DNA of 64,000 nucleotides from Streptomyces violaceoruber (GTDB taxonomy: Bacteria; Actinomycetota; Actinomycetes; Streptomycetales; Streptomycetaceae): positions 1 to 64,000 of the forward strand of contig JODI01000009.1 of NCBI GenBank assembly GCA_000720805.1, read 5' to 3'. Of this stretch, positions 43,867-52,856 are shown one piece after another. Made by a program: the position numbers and the translations under genes. Below the pieces are notes generated by a model, which had not been told where the DNA came from, did no database searches, and saw only the letters and a list, made by a program, of their open reading frames with translations. How positions within the stretch are numbered: position 1 is the stretch's first letter; every line of letters begins with the position of its first letter.

Positions 43867-43886
43867 GGTCCACCGACTGGTGGACC
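43867..43886 (-). terminator. Terminator after the GHMP kinase gene
   Basis: GGTCCACC and GGTGGACC form a perfect 8-bp stem with a 4-nt loop, 10 bp beyond the stop codon of the operon that runs from 51878. It separates the operon from the MMPL gene. Confidence 0.7.
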
Positions 43887-43896
43887 CCCGTCCGGC

Positions 43897-44790
43897 TCAG
43901 TGGAAGCTGAGGGTGTGGAAAACCGTCACGTTGCCTTCCAGTTCCTGGCACCGCTGCGCCGCGGCGGCGAGCCGGCTCCCGCTGTCGGGCGCCGCGGTGT
44001 CCAGGAGGATCCCGAGCGAGGTGCCGCTGTGGCCGATGACGACGCCGAGACCGCCGACCTCCTCGCAGACGCGGATCATCGGCTCCAACGACCTCTTGTG
44101 TCGCAGCACCTGGTTCATCCGGGCGCTTTCGGTGGCCACCCGGCCGACCTCGGCCAGGTCTCCGCGGGCCACGGCGCGTGTGACGCGGTCCAGGAGGCGG
44201 GCGTACGTCCGCCGGTCGGCCGTGGTGAACGGTTTCGGCAGGGCGTTGAAGGCGACCGTGTCGACCGCGCCTCCCTCATCGATGCCGACGACCGTCATCG
44301 GGGGCAGTGAACCGAGTTTCGCGCGCAGCCGCACGCTGCGGTGGTGGAAGGCGACGATCGCCGGGTACAGGACGCCGTCGGTGGGTTCGATGCGCGCCAG
44401 GTACGACTCGATACGGCCCGGCGGCATGGGTTCGCCGAGGGCGTTGGCGACGGCCCGTGCCGTGGCCACCAGGTCGGCGGACGAACTCGCGAGGCCCTTG
44501 CCCTCGGGCAGGGTGCTGTCGATGACCAGCGCCCCGCCGCCGGGTCTTCCGGCGTCCTCCAGGATCATCCCGGCCAGCCGCAGCGCCTTCTTCTTGTGGG
44601 CCGGTTCGACGACCACCTCCGCCTGGTCCGGGGCCAGTACGAAGCGGGCCGTGGACCAGCGGGCCACCGGCAGGGTGACCAGGAAGTCTCCGTCCTCCTC
44701 GGGCAGCACGCCCTGGAGCAGTTCACCGAAGGTGCCGAAGGCCGTGCTGACCCCGGTGGCCGCCGGCCGGCGGTAGTCGATCGTGGTCAC
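43897..44790 (-). CDS. GHMP kinase, threonine-kinase-like
   Basis: 297 aa GHMP-superfamily small-molecule kinase. ATP loop PEGKGLASSSADLV at residues 95-108; GELLQGVLP at the N terminus and GVVIGHSGTSLGILLD near the C terminus resemble PduX-type L-threonine kinases. In this operon it would make O-phospho-L-threonine, the substrate for the PLP enzyme encoded at the operon start. GTG overlaps the NRPS stop codon. Confidence 0.85.
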   Translation of the reverse strand: MTTIDYRRPAATGVSTAFGTFGELLQGVLPEEDGDFLVTLPVARWSTARFVLAPDQAEVVVEPAHKKKALRLAGMILEDAGRPGGGALVIDSTLPEGKGLASSSADLVATARAVANALGEPMPPGRIESYLARIEPTDGVLYPAIVAFHHRSVRLRAKLGSLPPMTVVGIDEGGAVDTVAFNALPKPFTTADRRTYARLLDRVTRAVARGDLAEVGRVATESARMNQVLRHKRSLEPMIRVCEEVGGLGVVIGHSGTSLGILLDTAAPDSGSRLAAAAQRCQELEGNVTVFHTLSFH

Positions 44791-47700
44791 GTGCGACTCC
44801 TGTCCTGTACGTGTCTGTTCCGGGCGTGTGTCCGGGTGGTCGTCTCCCGTATCCGGGCCGCGCTGAGGGCCGGCCTGGTACCGATGAAGTAGTGGCCGCC
44901 GTCGTCCAGTTCGTGGAGCGTGACGCGCTCGGCGAGGGTCCGCCAGGCGCCGACGGCACGGGCCGCGTCCGCGGTCTGCGGGTCGTCACGGGCGACGACG
45001 ACGTCCACCGGGGCGGCCAGGCGGTGCGGGTGCGGCTGTTCCTGTAGCCGGATGAGGTGCCGGTGGGAGGTGTGGACGTCGTGCCGGTAGGCGCGATCGG
45101 CGACCTCGGCCCGTTCCGGCTGGTACGCGTCCAGCTCCACGTAGGCGTGGCCACCGCGCAGCCGGCCGAGCAGGGTGCGCCGGTCCACGACCGCGAGCTC
45201 GGTCAGTTCGGTCCGCAACGCCTCCGCGTCCGGGAGCAGTTGGGCGCCGAGAAAGACCCGTTCGACGGGTCGGCCCGCCGCCTCCAGGAGCCGGGCGGTC
45301 TCCAGGGCGGCCGCGGCGCCGGCACAGTGGCCCCACAGCAGGACGGGCGTGGTGAGGTGGGCGAGGATCTCGTCCCTGGCGCGGCGGGCCAGTTCGGGCA
45401 CGTCCAGCAGGGGTTCGTCGGGGGCGGCGAAGTCGTGGCCGGGCGGTTCGGCCCCGTACACGGTGACGCCGTCGCGCTCCAGCTCCTGTGCGAGCCCCCG
45501 GTAGTTGACGGCGTTCCCGGCGGCGTACGGGAAGCAGACCAGGGTGTGGTGCGGGCTGCGCACCGGAAGCAGTGGATGCAGCAGCCGGTGGCGGTGCGGT
45601 CGGCGGGGCTCGCCGTCGCGGCGGCGGGTCAGGACGCGGGCCAGGTCGGCGAGGACCGGGTGGGCGACCAGGTCGGCGACGGTCAGTCGGCGGCCGAGGT
45701 GGGCGATGAGCCGGGCGGCGGCCAGGGAGGTGCCGCCGAGCGAGAAGAAACTGTCGTCCTTGCCGATGCGTTCCAGGGGGACGCCGAGCATTTCGGCCCA
45801 GGCCACGGCGAGGCGCCGCTCGTCGGGTGTGGCCGGGGCGGTGCGGGTGACGCCGCCGTGGCCGAGAGTGCCGGCGAGTCCGGCCAGCGCCGCCTTGTCG
45901 ACCTTGCCGTTGGCGGTCAGCGGGAGGTGTTCGAGCCGGTGGCAGTAGGTGGGCACCATGTAGTCGGGCAGCCGGGCCGCGAGGAAGTCGCGTGCCCGTG
46001 CCGCGGTGTCGGGGGCGGCGGTGTCCGTCTCGTCCGTGGTGAAGAAGGCGACGAGGGTGCGGGTGGCACCGAGGTCGCCGTCGATGACGACCGCCACGTC
46101 CCGCACCCCCGGCATGGTCGCCAGTCTGTGCTCGATCTCGCCGAGCTCTATCCGGTAGCCGCGGATCTTCACCTGTTCGTCGTGGCGGCCCAGGAACTCC
46201 AGACGGCCGTCGGGCAGCCAGCGGCCGAAGTCGCCGCTGCGGTACATGCGGGTGTGGGCGCGGAACGGGTCGGGGACGAAGGCCTGCCGGGTTCGTTCCT
46301 CGTCGTTGATGTAGCCGCGGCCCACGCAGACGCCGGAGAAGGCGATCTCGCCGGTCGTGCCGAGGGGGACGAGCTCCAGATTGTGGTCGAGCACGTACGT
46401 GGTGACGTTCCGCAGGGGTCGCCCGAGCGGCACGAAACCGCGCTCGGGAACGCCGTCCAGGATCTCGTGCATGGTGTCGTCACACACCTCGGTGGCGCCG
46501 TAGGCGTTGACGAGGCGGATGCCGGGGTGGGCGGCGAACCAGCGGCGGACCGGTTCCAGGTCGAGGACCTCGCCGGTGACGGAGAGGGTGTGCAGGGCGC
46601 CGAGGTCGCGCGGGTGCCGCTCCAGGTGGCGCAGCAGGACGTCGAGATAGGCGGGTACGGTCTGCGCGACGGTCACGTGGCGGTCGACGAGTTCGTCGAG
46701 GAACCCGCAGACGTCGAGCATCACGTCGGTGTCGATGATGCGGGTGGTCCCGCCGGCCAGCAGCGGCGCGGCGAACTGCCACAGGGAGATGTCGAATCCC
46801 GCGGACGCGGTCTGCGCCACCACCTGCCCTCGGCCCGCCGCGAGCCCCATGTCGTCGATCTTCGCGTAGAGGTGGTTGACCAGGCCCGCATGCTCGCACA
46901 GGGCGCCCTTGGGTGTGCCGGTGGAGCCCGACGTGAAGTAGATGTAGGCGGCCTGGGCGGGAGCGGGTGGTCCCGGGAGGGGGTGTTCCGGCGAGACGTC
47001 ACGGATGTGGTCCGACGTCAGGACGGGGAGACCGCCTTCGAGTTCGGCGGCCGCTTTGCGGACCAGAGCCTCGCAGTGGTGGTCGGTGAGGGCCAGCACG
47101 CAGACGGCTTCGTCGAGTTGGACGGCCACGCGTTCCACGGGCAGGTCGTGCGGCATCGGGAGGTACACGGCGCCCGCCTTGAGGACGCCGATGGCGCTCG
47201 CGATCCAGTCGAGGGTGCGGTCCATGACCACCGCGACCACGTCTTCGGCGCCGGCTCCCGCCGCGATCAGGGCACGCGCGACGCGGTCGGAGCGTTCGTC
47301 GAGCTCCCGATAGGTCCAGGTCCGGTCGCCGTGGGCGGCGGCGGGGGCGCCGGGGCGTTCCCGTGCCCGTTGCCGGAACAGGTCCACGAAGGTGAGGTCG
47401 GGCGGGTCGTCACGCGGACCGGCGAGTCCGTAGAGCTGGGTCGCGGTCTCCTCCGGGGACAGCAGGCTCCGGCGGTCGTGACGGGCCGACGGGTCCTCGG
47501 CGAGCAGGCGCAGGGCGGTCAGTTGGTATCCGGCGAGGCGTGCGGCGTGGTCGCCGTCGAAGGCTCCGAGGTCGTACGTCACGTGCAGCGTGAGGCCGTC
47601 CGGGCCCCGCGCCCACGCGAACCGCACCACGGCGCCCGGACCGTGGCCGGGGACGCCGGTCGTGAGGCCGGACAGGTCGAGCACGGCGTCGGTCGCGCCG

Positions 47701-48107
47701 GGCGTCGTCTCCGGCGCGAGGGAGACGGCTCCGGCCAACTCGGCCCAGGTGCACGGGTCGATGGTCAGGCGCAGCGTGCGCGGTGAACTCCCCCGCGGCG
47801 GCACGTAACCGGACAGGACGCCGCGTTCGGAGGTGAGCGTGGCCAGGACGCGGGCGTGCGCGGTGAGCAGGAGGCCGGGCAGGTCGGTGCCGAGGGCGCG
47901 TGCGGTGCGCTCCAGGTCGGCGGCCAAGGCTGAGGGGAGTGTGGTCCGGTATGTGCCGGCGCCGGGTCCGCCCGCGTGCGGGGCGCGCCAACGGGGGACT
48001 GTGGCGGCGCACCCGGCGGTGGAGGCCTCGGGCGGGGGTCCGTCCTCGGGACCCGGGTGCCAAGGGTGGTCCTGGTGTGGCCGGCCGGAAAGGCTCGTCG
48101 CGGTCAT
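44787..48107 (-). CDS. NRPS: truncated C, A, T, TE
   Basis: 1106 aa. Residues 1-220 resemble the C-terminal lobe of a condensation domain but have no HHxxxDG motif. An adenylation domain follows (about 235-725; YFTSGSTGTPKG, FDISLWQ, NAYGATE, YRSGDFGRWLPDG, NGKVDKAAL). Carrier domain serine is about Ser794 in FFSLGGTSLAAARL. The thioesterase (about 860-1090) has GHCAGA with Cys about 928 in place of the usual nucleophilic Ser. The first A-domain code positions read D-I-W. The layout (A-T-TE without a functional C) suggests loading, modification and release of a single amino acid. ATG overlaps the ATP-grasp stop codon. Confidence 0.93.
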   Translation of the reverse strand: MTATSLSGRPHQDHPWHPGPEDGPPPEASTAGCAATVPRWRAPHAGGPGAGTYRTTLPSALAADLERTARALGTDLPGLLLTAHARVLATLTSERGVLSGYVPPRGSSPRTLRLTIDPCTWAELAGAVSLAPETTPGATDAVLDLSGLTTGVPGHGPGAVVRFAWARGPDGLTLHVTYDLGAFDGDHAARLAGYQLTALRLLAEDPSARHDRRSLLSPEETATQLYGLAGPRDDPPDLTFVDLFRQRARERPGAPAAAHGDRTWTYRELDERSDRVARALIAAGAGAEDVVAVVMDRTLDWIASAIGVLKAGAVYLPMPHDLPVERVAVQLDEAVCVLALTDHHCEALVRKAAAELEGGLPVLTSDHIRDVSPEHPLPGPPAPAQAAYIYFTSGSTGTPKGALCEHAGLVNHLYAKIDDMGLAAGRGQVVAQTASAGFDISLWQFAAPLLAGGTTRIIDTDVMLDVCGFLDELVDRHVTVAQTVPAYLDVLLRHLERHPRDLGALHTLSVTGEVLDLEPVRRWFAAHPGIRLVNAYGATEVCDDTMHEILDGVPERGFVPLGRPLRNVTTYVLDHNLELVPLGTTGEIAFSGVCVGRGYINDEERTRQAFVPDPFRAHTRMYRSGDFGRWLPDGRLEFLGRHDEQVKIRGYRIELGEIEHRLATMPGVRDVAVVIDGDLGATRTLVAFFTTDETDTAAPDTAARARDFLAARLPDYMVPTYCHRLEHLPLTANGKVDKAALAGLAGTLGHGGVTRTAPATPDERRLAVAWAEMLGVPLERIGKDDSFFSLGGTSLAAARLIAHLGRRLTVADLVAHPVLADLARVLTRRRDGEPRRPHRHRLLHPLLPVRSPHHTLVCFPYAAGNAVNYRGLAQELERDGVTVYGAEPPGHDFAAPDEPLLDVPELARRARDEILAHLTTPVLLWGHCAGAAAALETARLLEAAGRPVERVFLGAQLLPDAEALRTELTELAVVDRRTLLGRLRGGHAYVELDAYQPERAEVADRAYRHDVHTSHRHLIRLQEQPHPHRLAAPVDVVVARDDPQTADAARAVGAWRTLAERVTLHELDDGGHYFIGTRPALSAARIRETTTRTHARNRHVQDRSRT

Positions 48108-49342
48108 CTGGTCGCGGCCCTCTCTCGTGATGGGTGCGGGGCGGGTACGGGATCCAGGTCCACCTCGATGAGGTCCGCGGCCGCCAGGGCGCGGCGGGCC
48201 GCCTTCAGCGGGTCGGGTGCCACGGCCACCACGCAGGCCAGGCGGTCCTGGAACGAGTGGGTGATGCGGATGTCGCGGCCGGGCGCGGTGGTCGCCCGCG
48301 CGGCCAGGACACCGGGGGCCGCGGCGGCCGCGGGCAGCCCGCGTACCGCCGTCACCCGGCCCTCGCGGGTCGCCCGGACGAAGCGCACCGCGGCGTGGCC
48401 CGCGCCGGGGACCGGCGCCGCCGCCGGGAGGCCCGCGGCGCGGGCCACCACGGCGTCCACCAGGTCCACGCCCAGGGCGGCTCGCACCGCGACCGGGATC
48501 ATGCCGCCCGCCAGGCGGGGGTTGACCTCGATGACGACCGGGCCGCCGGCGGACCAGCGCAGTTCGGTGTGGGCGGCGCCCCAGCCGAGGCCCAGCGCGG
48601 ACAGGGCGCGTACGGCCGTCTCACCCAGGGCCCGGGTCGTGGGCCCGGGCGTGGCGGCCGGGACGTCATGGCCCGTCTCCACGAAGTACGGGACCGGGCC
48701 CACGTGTTTGGCGACCACCGTGACGACCCGGCCGTCGAACGTCTCGACCGAGAATTCCGGTCCGGCCACCGCCTCCTCCACCAGGATGCGGGTGTTGCCG
48801 TCGCCCAGGAGCCGGTGGGCCCAGTGACGGGTTTCGTCCGCGTCGCGGCACAGACGTACGCCGACCGAGCCCGAGCCGCTGACCGGCTTGAGCACGACGG
48901 GGTATCCGATGGACTCGGCCGCGGCGACGGACGCCGCGGCGTCCGCGACGGCCTCGAACCCCGGCACCGGCACCCCGGCCGCGCGATGCCGCTCCCGCTG
49001 CACGTCCTTGGCGCGGCAGGCCGCCACCGCGTCACCGTCGGGACCCGGCAGACCGAGCACCGCGGCGGCGCGGGCCGCCGCCGCGACGTAGTACTCGGAG
49101 CTGGAGGTGACGCCCGCGAGGCCGCCCGCCGCGGAGAGGCCGGTCAGGGTACGCAGCACCGCGTCCGGGTCGGCGGTGTCCAGGGTCCGGGTGTCGACGG
49201 CGTCCTCGACGGCGTACGGATACCGTCCCGGGTCCCGGGCGAGCAGCACCGGCCGCAGGCCCCGCGCGCGTGCGGCGGCGCAGAACTCCCGCCCCGTACC
49301 CGTTGTGTTGCTCTCCACGAAGGCCATCCAGCCGCCGCTCAT
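48104..49342 (-). CDS. ATP-grasp ligase (DabC-like)
   Basis: 412 aa ATP-grasp fold: preATP-grasp lobe (residues 1-110), then PVVLKPVSGSGSVGVRL (ATP-lysine loop), ILVEEAVAGPEFSVE and VIEVNPRLAGGMIPV (Mg ligands). It catalyses an ATP-dependent carboxylate-amine ligation of unknown partners. An ATP-grasp gene also accompanies the diaminobutyrate genes of friulimicin-type clusters (dabC), as far as I remember. ATG overlaps the lyase stop codon. Confidence 0.88.
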   Translation of the reverse strand: MSGGWMAFVESNTTGTGREFCAAARARGLRPVLLARDPGRYPYAVEDAVDTRTLDTADPDAVLRTLTGLSAAGGLAGVTSSSEYYVAAAARAAAVLGLPGPDGDAVAACRAKDVQRERHRAAGVPVPGFEAVADAAASVAAAESIGYPVVLKPVSGSGSVGVRLCRDADETRHWAHRLLGDGNTRILVEEAVAGPEFSVETFDGRVVTVVAKHVGPVPYFVETGHDVPAATPGPTTRALGETAVRALSALGLGWGAAHTELRWSAGGPVVIEVNPRLAGGMIPVAVRAALGVDLVDAVVARAAGLPAAAPVPGAGHAAVRFVRATREGRVTAVRGLPAAAAAPGVLAARATTAPGRDIRITHSFQDRLACVVAVAPDPLKAARRALAAADLIEVDLDPVPAPHPSRERAATR

Positions 49343-50814
49343 CGGGAGCCTCCCGGCGTGTACCGCGCCACGACCGACTGTGCCTCGGCGTCCAGTCGCA
49401 GGCGCGCCTCCCGCAGGCGGGCGCGGTGGGCGGCGGCCCACTGCGCGTGGTCGTGCAGACGGCCCCGCAGGGCGTCCACCGCCTTGCCGCACTCCCCCGG
49501 ACCGCCGCCGCGGTTCAGGGCCGCGACCACCTCGTGCAGTTCGGGGAGCGCCGTTTCCAGGCCCTCGTGCCGCAGGTCCGCCGTGAGGAGTTCGGTGCTG
49601 CCGGACTCGACCGCCCGGCGTACGGCCGCGCCGACGGCGTGGTGCGCCGTACGGAACGGGACGCCCTGCGCGACCATCCGGTTGGCGACCACGGTGGCTG
49701 TCACGAAGCCCTCATCGGCGCGGGCCTCCATCCGCTCGGCGACCGGGCGGGCCCCGGACACCAGCACCTGGCCGAGCAGGATCGCGTCCCGTACGGCGGC
49801 CAGGGCGGGCCAGGCCACCGAGACGGCTTCCGTGCCGACCTCGATGGAGTTGGTGAACGGGGTCGACTTCATCGCCGAGGCCGCCGCCGTCCAGGCGCCG
49901 ATGGCGATCGCCGCCTTCGCCTTGACGTGTTCGAGCAGGAACGCGTTGCGTTTCTGCGGCATCGCGGAGCTGCCCCCGACGAGCCGTTCGGGAAAGTCGA
50001 CGAAGCCGAACTCCTGCGTGCTCCACAGCTGGAGATCGGTGGCGAGCCGGCTGAGGGTGACCGCGGCCGACGCGCCCACGGCGAGCCCGCGCAGCATGGT
50101 GTCCCGAGCGGCGACCGCGTCGGTGGCGTGCAGCGGCGGTGCGGTGAAGCCCAGCAGGACGGCTGTGCGCTCCGGGTTGACCTGGAGGTCGGTACCGGCG
50201 ACGGCGCCCGCCCCGAGGGGACAGCGGTCCAGTTCGTCGACCGTGTGCCGCAGTGCCGCGAGGTCCCGGTCCAGGGCGGCGGCGATGCCCGCCAGGTAGT
50301 AGCCGTAGGTCACCGGCATCGCGGGCTGGAAGTGGGTGTAGATGGGCATGACGACGTCGGCGTGCGCGCGGCTGCGGGACAGGAGGACACCTTGCTGGCG
50401 CATCAGCTGCCCGTGGAGGTCGGACAGCTCGTCGCGCAGTCGCATCGCCGTGACGGTCGCCTTGAGGTCGTTGCGGGAGCGGGCGGTGTGCAGCTTGCCG
50501 CCGACGTCGGCCCCCAGTTCGGCGGAGAGGTGGCCCTCGTACATGAGGTAGGCGCCGCGCGGGGCGTCCAGGCCCTCCAGTTCGCGGAAGCCGCTCGCTC
50601 GCAGCCGCCGGACGGCCTCGATGAGCCGGGCCGCGGCCTCGCCCGGCAGCAGTCCGCTCTCGGCGAGCATCACCACGTGCGCGAGGTCGACGGTGGTGAT
50701 GGGTCCGAGCTCGCGGCGGATCTCCTCGGGGCTCTGTTCGCCGTAGACGATGCGGCGCGTACGGGGGGCGAGAGTGCCGCTGAGGCGGCCGGTGTCCTTG
50801 CTCCGGGGGCTCAT
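49339..50814 (-). CDS. Argininosuccinate-lyase-like enzyme (DabB-like)
   Basis: 491 aa fumarase/aspartase-superfamily protein: KLHTARSRNDLKATVTAMRL, THFQPAMPVTYGYYLAGI, and the signature loop GGSSAMPQKRNAFLLEHVKA. It differs from housekeeping ArgH in being part of this operon. In diaminobutyrate pathways (friulimicin DabB, pacidamycin) such enzymes remove fumarate from an aspartate adduct to leave an amino group. ATG overlaps the PLP gene stop codon. Confidence 0.9.
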   Translation of the reverse strand: MSPRSKDTGRLSGTLAPRTRRIVYGEQSPEEIRRELGPITTVDLAHVVMLAESGLLPGEAAARLIEAVRRLRASGFRELEGLDAPRGAYLMYEGHLSAELGADVGGKLHTARSRNDLKATVTAMRLRDELSDLHGQLMRQQGVLLSRSRAHADVVMPIYTHFQPAMPVTYGYYLAGIAAALDRDLAALRHTVDELDRCPLGAGAVAGTDLQVNPERTAVLLGFTAPPLHATDAVAARDTMLRGLAVGASAAVTLSRLATDLQLWSTQEFGFVDFPERLVGGSSAMPQKRNAFLLEHVKAKAAIAIGAWTAAASAMKSTPFTNSIEVGTEAVSVAWPALAAVRDAILLGQVLVSGARPVAERMEARADEGFVTATVVANRMVAQGVPFRTAHHAVGAAVRRAVESGSTELLTADLRHEGLETALPELHEVVAALNRGGGPGECGKAVDALRGRLHDHAQWAAAHRARLREARLRLDAEAQSVVARYTPGGSR

Positions 50815-51878
50815 GACAGGACCCCTTCGGCGCGCGGGGCGCGCGGGACGACGCCGGGCACCGCGTCGTAGGAACGCCGTCGCCAGACGAACCGGGACCA
50901 GCGGTCCCCCGCCGTCCCGGGCTCGGTGACCCGGCGAGGCCCGGCCGGACGGTCCACCGCCGTGTGGCCGCCCGCGGCGAGCCAGGCGTCGTCGTAGACC
51001 GTGGCCTGGTAGCGGTAGCCCTCGTCGGGGAGCATCACGACACAGGTCCGGTCGGGGTTGCGCGCGGCCCACCAGCGGGCGACCTGGTAGGCGGCGCCGC
51101 TGGTGGGGCCCTGGAACAGGGCGTGCCGGGCGTGCAGTTCGCGGGTGCTGGCGTATGCCTCCGCGGCGGACAGCCAGTGCACCTCGTCGAAGACACCGTG
51201 GTCGAGGTTGGCCGGCCACAGGCTGTTGCCGAGTCCGCGCAGTTCGCGCGGGCCGTCCGGCTGGCCGAACAGAACGCTGTGGTGGGTGTCGACGCCGAGC
51301 GCGACGGTGTCCGGGGTACGGGCGCGCAGGGCGCGGGTGGTACCGCACATGGATCCGCCCGAACCGACCGGGCCGGCCAGGCAGTCGACCGTGCCGAGAG
51401 TGCGCTGCAACTGGTCGGCGACCGTGGTGTACGAGCGCGGGTTGTCAGGGTTGCTGTACTGCTCGGGGCAGAAGGTGTCGGGCAGTTCGGCCCGGATCTC
51501 GGCGAGGCGGTTGAGCCGGGCCGTCTGGTAGCCGCCGACCGGCGCGGGCTCCTGGCAGATCTCGACGCGGGCGCCGAGGTCGGTGAGCCTGCGGTACAGG
51601 TTGCCGTCGATGGCCGGGTCGCTGACCAGGATCAGCTTCCGGCGCATCAGGGCGGCCTGCATGGCCAGGGCGAGTCCGAAGGTGCCGGAGGTGGTCTCGA
51701 CGATGACCGTGTCCGGCCCCAACTCGCCCTTTTCCTGCGCGCGTTGCAGAATGTAGTGGGCGGGAAGCAGCTTCATCAGCGTGAAGACGGCACCGTAGAG
51801 GTTGGAGTCGATCCGGATGAGGCGCGGCATCATCGTGGCCTCGGTGATCGAGGGGTACGTCGAGGTGGCCGGAGGCAT
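50811..51878 (-). CDS. Cysteine-synthase-like PLP enzyme (DabA-like)
   Basis: 355 aa, fold type II PLP enzyme. Lys36 in YGAVFTLMKLLPAHYIL is the probable Schiff-base lysine; ETTSGTFGLALAMQAALM is the substrate (Asn-loop) region; GPVGSGGSMCGTTRAL binds the phosphate. By analogy with SbnA and DabA it would replace the phosphate of O-phospho-threonine with the amine of aspartate (or another amino acid). AGGAG lies 4 bp before ATG. First gene of the five-gene operon, downstream of a repeat-rich divergent promoter. Confidence 0.88.
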   Translation of the reverse strand: MPPATSTYPSITEATMMPRLIRIDSNLYGAVFTLMKLLPAHYILQRAQEKGELGPDTVIVETTSGTFGLALAMQAALMRRKLILVSDPAIDGNLYRRLTDLGARVEICQEPAPVGGYQTARLNRLAEIRAELPDTFCPEQYSNPDNPRSYTTVADQLQRTLGTVDCLAGPVGSGGSMCGTTRALRARTPDTVALGVDTHHSVLFGQPDGPRELRGLGNSLWPANLDHGVFDEVHWLSAAEAYASTRELHARHALFQGPTSGAAYQVARWWAARNPDRTCVVMLPDEGYRYQATVYDDAWLAAGGHTAVDRPAGPRRVTEPGTAGDRWSRFVWRRRSYDAVPGVVPRAPRAEGVLS

Positions 51879-51993
51879 GGTGCTCCTGGGATCGTGGGCG
51901 GGTTCGGGGTTCCCGGGGTGAAGGCGAGGCTTTTGCGTGGATAGGAGCCTCTTCGGGCGAACACTCCTGTGCGGTCCATGCTGACGCGCCGGC

Positions 51994-52045
51994 CTGACAC
52001 GGGACTGACACCGGGGCGGGGACCGCCTTGTCAGCGGCGTGTCAG
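51994..52045. promoter_or_regulatory. Symmetric pairs of CTGACA repeats, likely activator site
   Basis: CTGACAC occurs at 51994 and 52005 (11 bp apart). On the other strand CTGACAC and CTGACAA occur at 52045-52039 and 52034-52028, also 11 bp apart. The two pairs are mirror images about 52019.5. They lie in the 233-bp divergent gap between the PLP operon and the thioesterase gene, which suits a SARP-type activator driving both directions. Confidence 0.65.
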
Positions 52046-52111
52046 CGCGGATCGAGACCATCGCCCGGGCACCTGTGGGTGCCGGAGCGACTGACGACCC
52101 CTGGGGGCAGG

Positions 52112-52840
52112 ATGCTGTGGACGCAGGTCGTGGAACCGAGACCCTTCGCCGAGCGGCGCCTGGTGTGCTTCCCGCACGCCGGCGGCTCTCCCTACTTCTT
52201 CCGTGGCTGGAGCAAGGCTCTGCACGAGCTCGAGGTGCATGCGGTGTGCTATCCGGGGCGCGCCGAGCGTTTCGGTGAGCCGTGCGCCACCGAACTCGCC
52301 CCGATGGCACAGCGGATCGCGGCGGAGCTGCTGACCGACGACGACCCCCGCCCGCTCGCCCTGTTCGGCCACAGCATGGGCGCGACCGTGGCCTACGAGG
52401 TGGCGAGAACCCTCGAGGCGGCGGGCCGCACCGTGCACCATCTGTTCGCCTCCGGCGCCCGTGCCCCGCAGCTGCACGTTCCGGACGCCGCGGCGGCGAC
52501 CGCCTGGGACGAGGCCGCGGTCGTCAGGACCCTGGTAGAACTGGGCGGCACCGACCCGGAGTTGCTGGGCAGCCGGGCGTTCCTGGACCTGGTCCTGCCG
52601 TACATCGGCGCCGACTTCCGGATGCTCGCCGCGTACGGGCGTGGCCCGGCCGAGCCGCTCGCCTGCCCGGTCACGGCGCTGGTCGGCACCGACGATCCCC
52701 GGGTGACCGCCGATCAGGCGGCGGCCTGGCGGGAGGTCACCCGGGGGCGGTTCCAGTTGCGGACCCTGCCAGGAGGGCACTTCTATCTGGAGCAGGACCC
52801 ACCGTACGAAACAGTGGCCGGGACGCGATTCGGCGAGTAG
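52112..52840 (+). CDS. Type II thioesterase
   Basis: 242 aa alpha/beta-hydrolase. LVCFPHAGGSPYFFRGWSKA, the nucleophile Ser88 in LFGHSMGATVAYEVA, and LPGGHFYLEQ with the catalytic His are typical of editing thioesterases in NRPS/PKS clusters, which clear misprimed or stalled carrier proteins. ATG start after a GGGGGCAGG sequence. It is divergent from the diaminobutyrate operon and convergent with the DAHP synthase gene. Confidence 0.94.
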   Translation: MLWTQVVEPRPFAERRLVCFPHAGGSPYFFRGWSKALHELEVHAVCYPGRAERFGEPCATELAPMAQRIAAELLTDDDPRPLALFGHSMGATVAYEVARTLEAAGRTVHHLFASGARAPQLHVPDAAAATAWDEAAVVRTLVELGGTDPELLGSRAFLDLVLPYIGADFRMLAAYGRGPAEPLACPVTALVGTDDPRVTADQAAAWREVTRGRFQLRTLPGGHFYLEQDPPYETVAGTRFGE

Positions 52841-52856
52841 CCCGAACCGGCCCCGG

